This document shows, in pieces, positions 13,547 to 13,663 of a DNA stretch of 13,663 bases (its first letter is position 1; each line of letters starts with the position of its first letter). The position numbers were made by a program, and so were the translations under genes. This DNA is from Prosthecobacter debontii (GTDB lineage: Bacteria; Verrucomicrobiota; Verrucomicrobiia; Verrucomicrobiales; Akkermansiaceae): NCBI GenBank assembly GCA_945885485.1, contig CAMCYT010000049.1, positions 1-13,663 of the forward strand. Direction: 5' to 3'. The notes below the pieces were generated by a model. That model saw only the letters and a list, made by a program, of their open reading frames with translations, had not been told where the DNA came from and did not search any database.

Positions 13547-13663
13547 TTAGTCCTCTGAGGACATGTCGTCAGCGGTGTTTTCTAAACCGTCTTGCCCGAA
13601 TGTGTAGATCTCGAAAGTGGATGTGTCTTTTTTACCTGGGTTGCGGTAAAGATATGGCTTTTG
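13547..13663 (-). CDS. gspG: major pseudopilin GspG, 3' end only
   Basis: The last 38 codons and a TAA stop are visible; the rest lies beyond the right edge. The residues begin QKPYLYRNPGKKDTSTFEIY and end TFGQDGLENTADDMSSED. This is the conserved C-terminus of the major pseudopilin: a Pro-Tyr-x-Tyr strand, then a (S/F)xGxDG turn and the DD(M/I)SS segment that in characterised GspG proteins binds a structural calcium ion. The Asp residues of GQDG and ADDM are the expected ligands. GspG is the main subunit of the type II secretion pseudopilus. It is the first visible gene of the operon and is 169 bp upstream of the preferred gspH start, the longest gap in the T2SS block. Confidence 0.9.
   Translation of the reverse strand, partial: QKPYLYRNPGKKDTSTFEIYTFGQDGLENTADDMSSED

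Noticed and set aside
5716..13663. Type IV pilus locus (pilM-N-O-P-Q) instead of type II secretion
   Set aside because: GspK with its DWVDGDEE region, the G-H-I-J-K-L-M order and the GspG calcium-site C-terminus fit type II secretion; PilQ and PilMNOP similarity is expected from shared ancestry.

Overview
The window most likely comes from a Gram-negative bacterium of the PVC group, probably Verrucomicrobiota. The evidence is a CMP-Kdo synthase gene (kdsB) directly upstream of CTP synthase (pyrG), a pairing also known in Chlamydiae; a diderm type II secretion locus; moderate GC (by eye near 50%); starts without Shine-Dalgarno sequences; and intergenic repeats of a kind I associate with Verrucomicrobia and Planctomycetes. 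The phylum is an inference; no rRNA gene is present.

Left part (1-4330), all on the minus strand. In transcription order: a small S11 D,D-peptidase for murein trimming, a 6-phosphofructokinase (pfkA), kdsB, and pyrG, whose C-terminal end runs off the left edge. PyrG makes CTP and KdsB spends CTP to activate Kdo for lipopolysaccharide. The four genes are separated by 79-102 bp spacers, so a single operon is possible but not tightly packed.

Middle part (4331-5715). A divergent spacer with a GC-rich repeat-like tract leads to a plus-strand membrane protein of the DUF456 type. A plus-strand RNase P RNA gene (rnpB, bacterial type A) follows, closed by an 11-bp perfect P1 helix. A heptad tandem repeat and a candidate terminator separate rnpB from the convergent secretin gene.

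Right part (5716-13663), all on the minus strand. This is a type II secretion operon read as gspG (only its 3' end is in the window), gspH, gspI, gspJ, gspK, gspL, gspM, a small unassigned exported protein, and gspD. Three ATGA overlaps (I/J, J/K, M/small protein) suggest translational coupling. GspG is the main pseudopilin; H, I, J and K are minor pseudopilins with prepilin peptidase sites. L and M are inner-membrane platform proteins, and D is the outer-membrane secretin. The small protein sits where GspC/PilP function would be expected and is the best candidate for a divergent clamp subunit. GspE, GspF and the prepilin peptidase are not in view; at least E and F probably lie beyond the right edge.

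I see no new defence system, mobile element or CRISPR array. The most unusual signals are 7-bp-phased repeats in several intergenic spacers, the lack of Shine-Dalgarno sequences, the unassigned T2SS-linked protein, and a repeat-like GC-rich leader between gspG and gspH.
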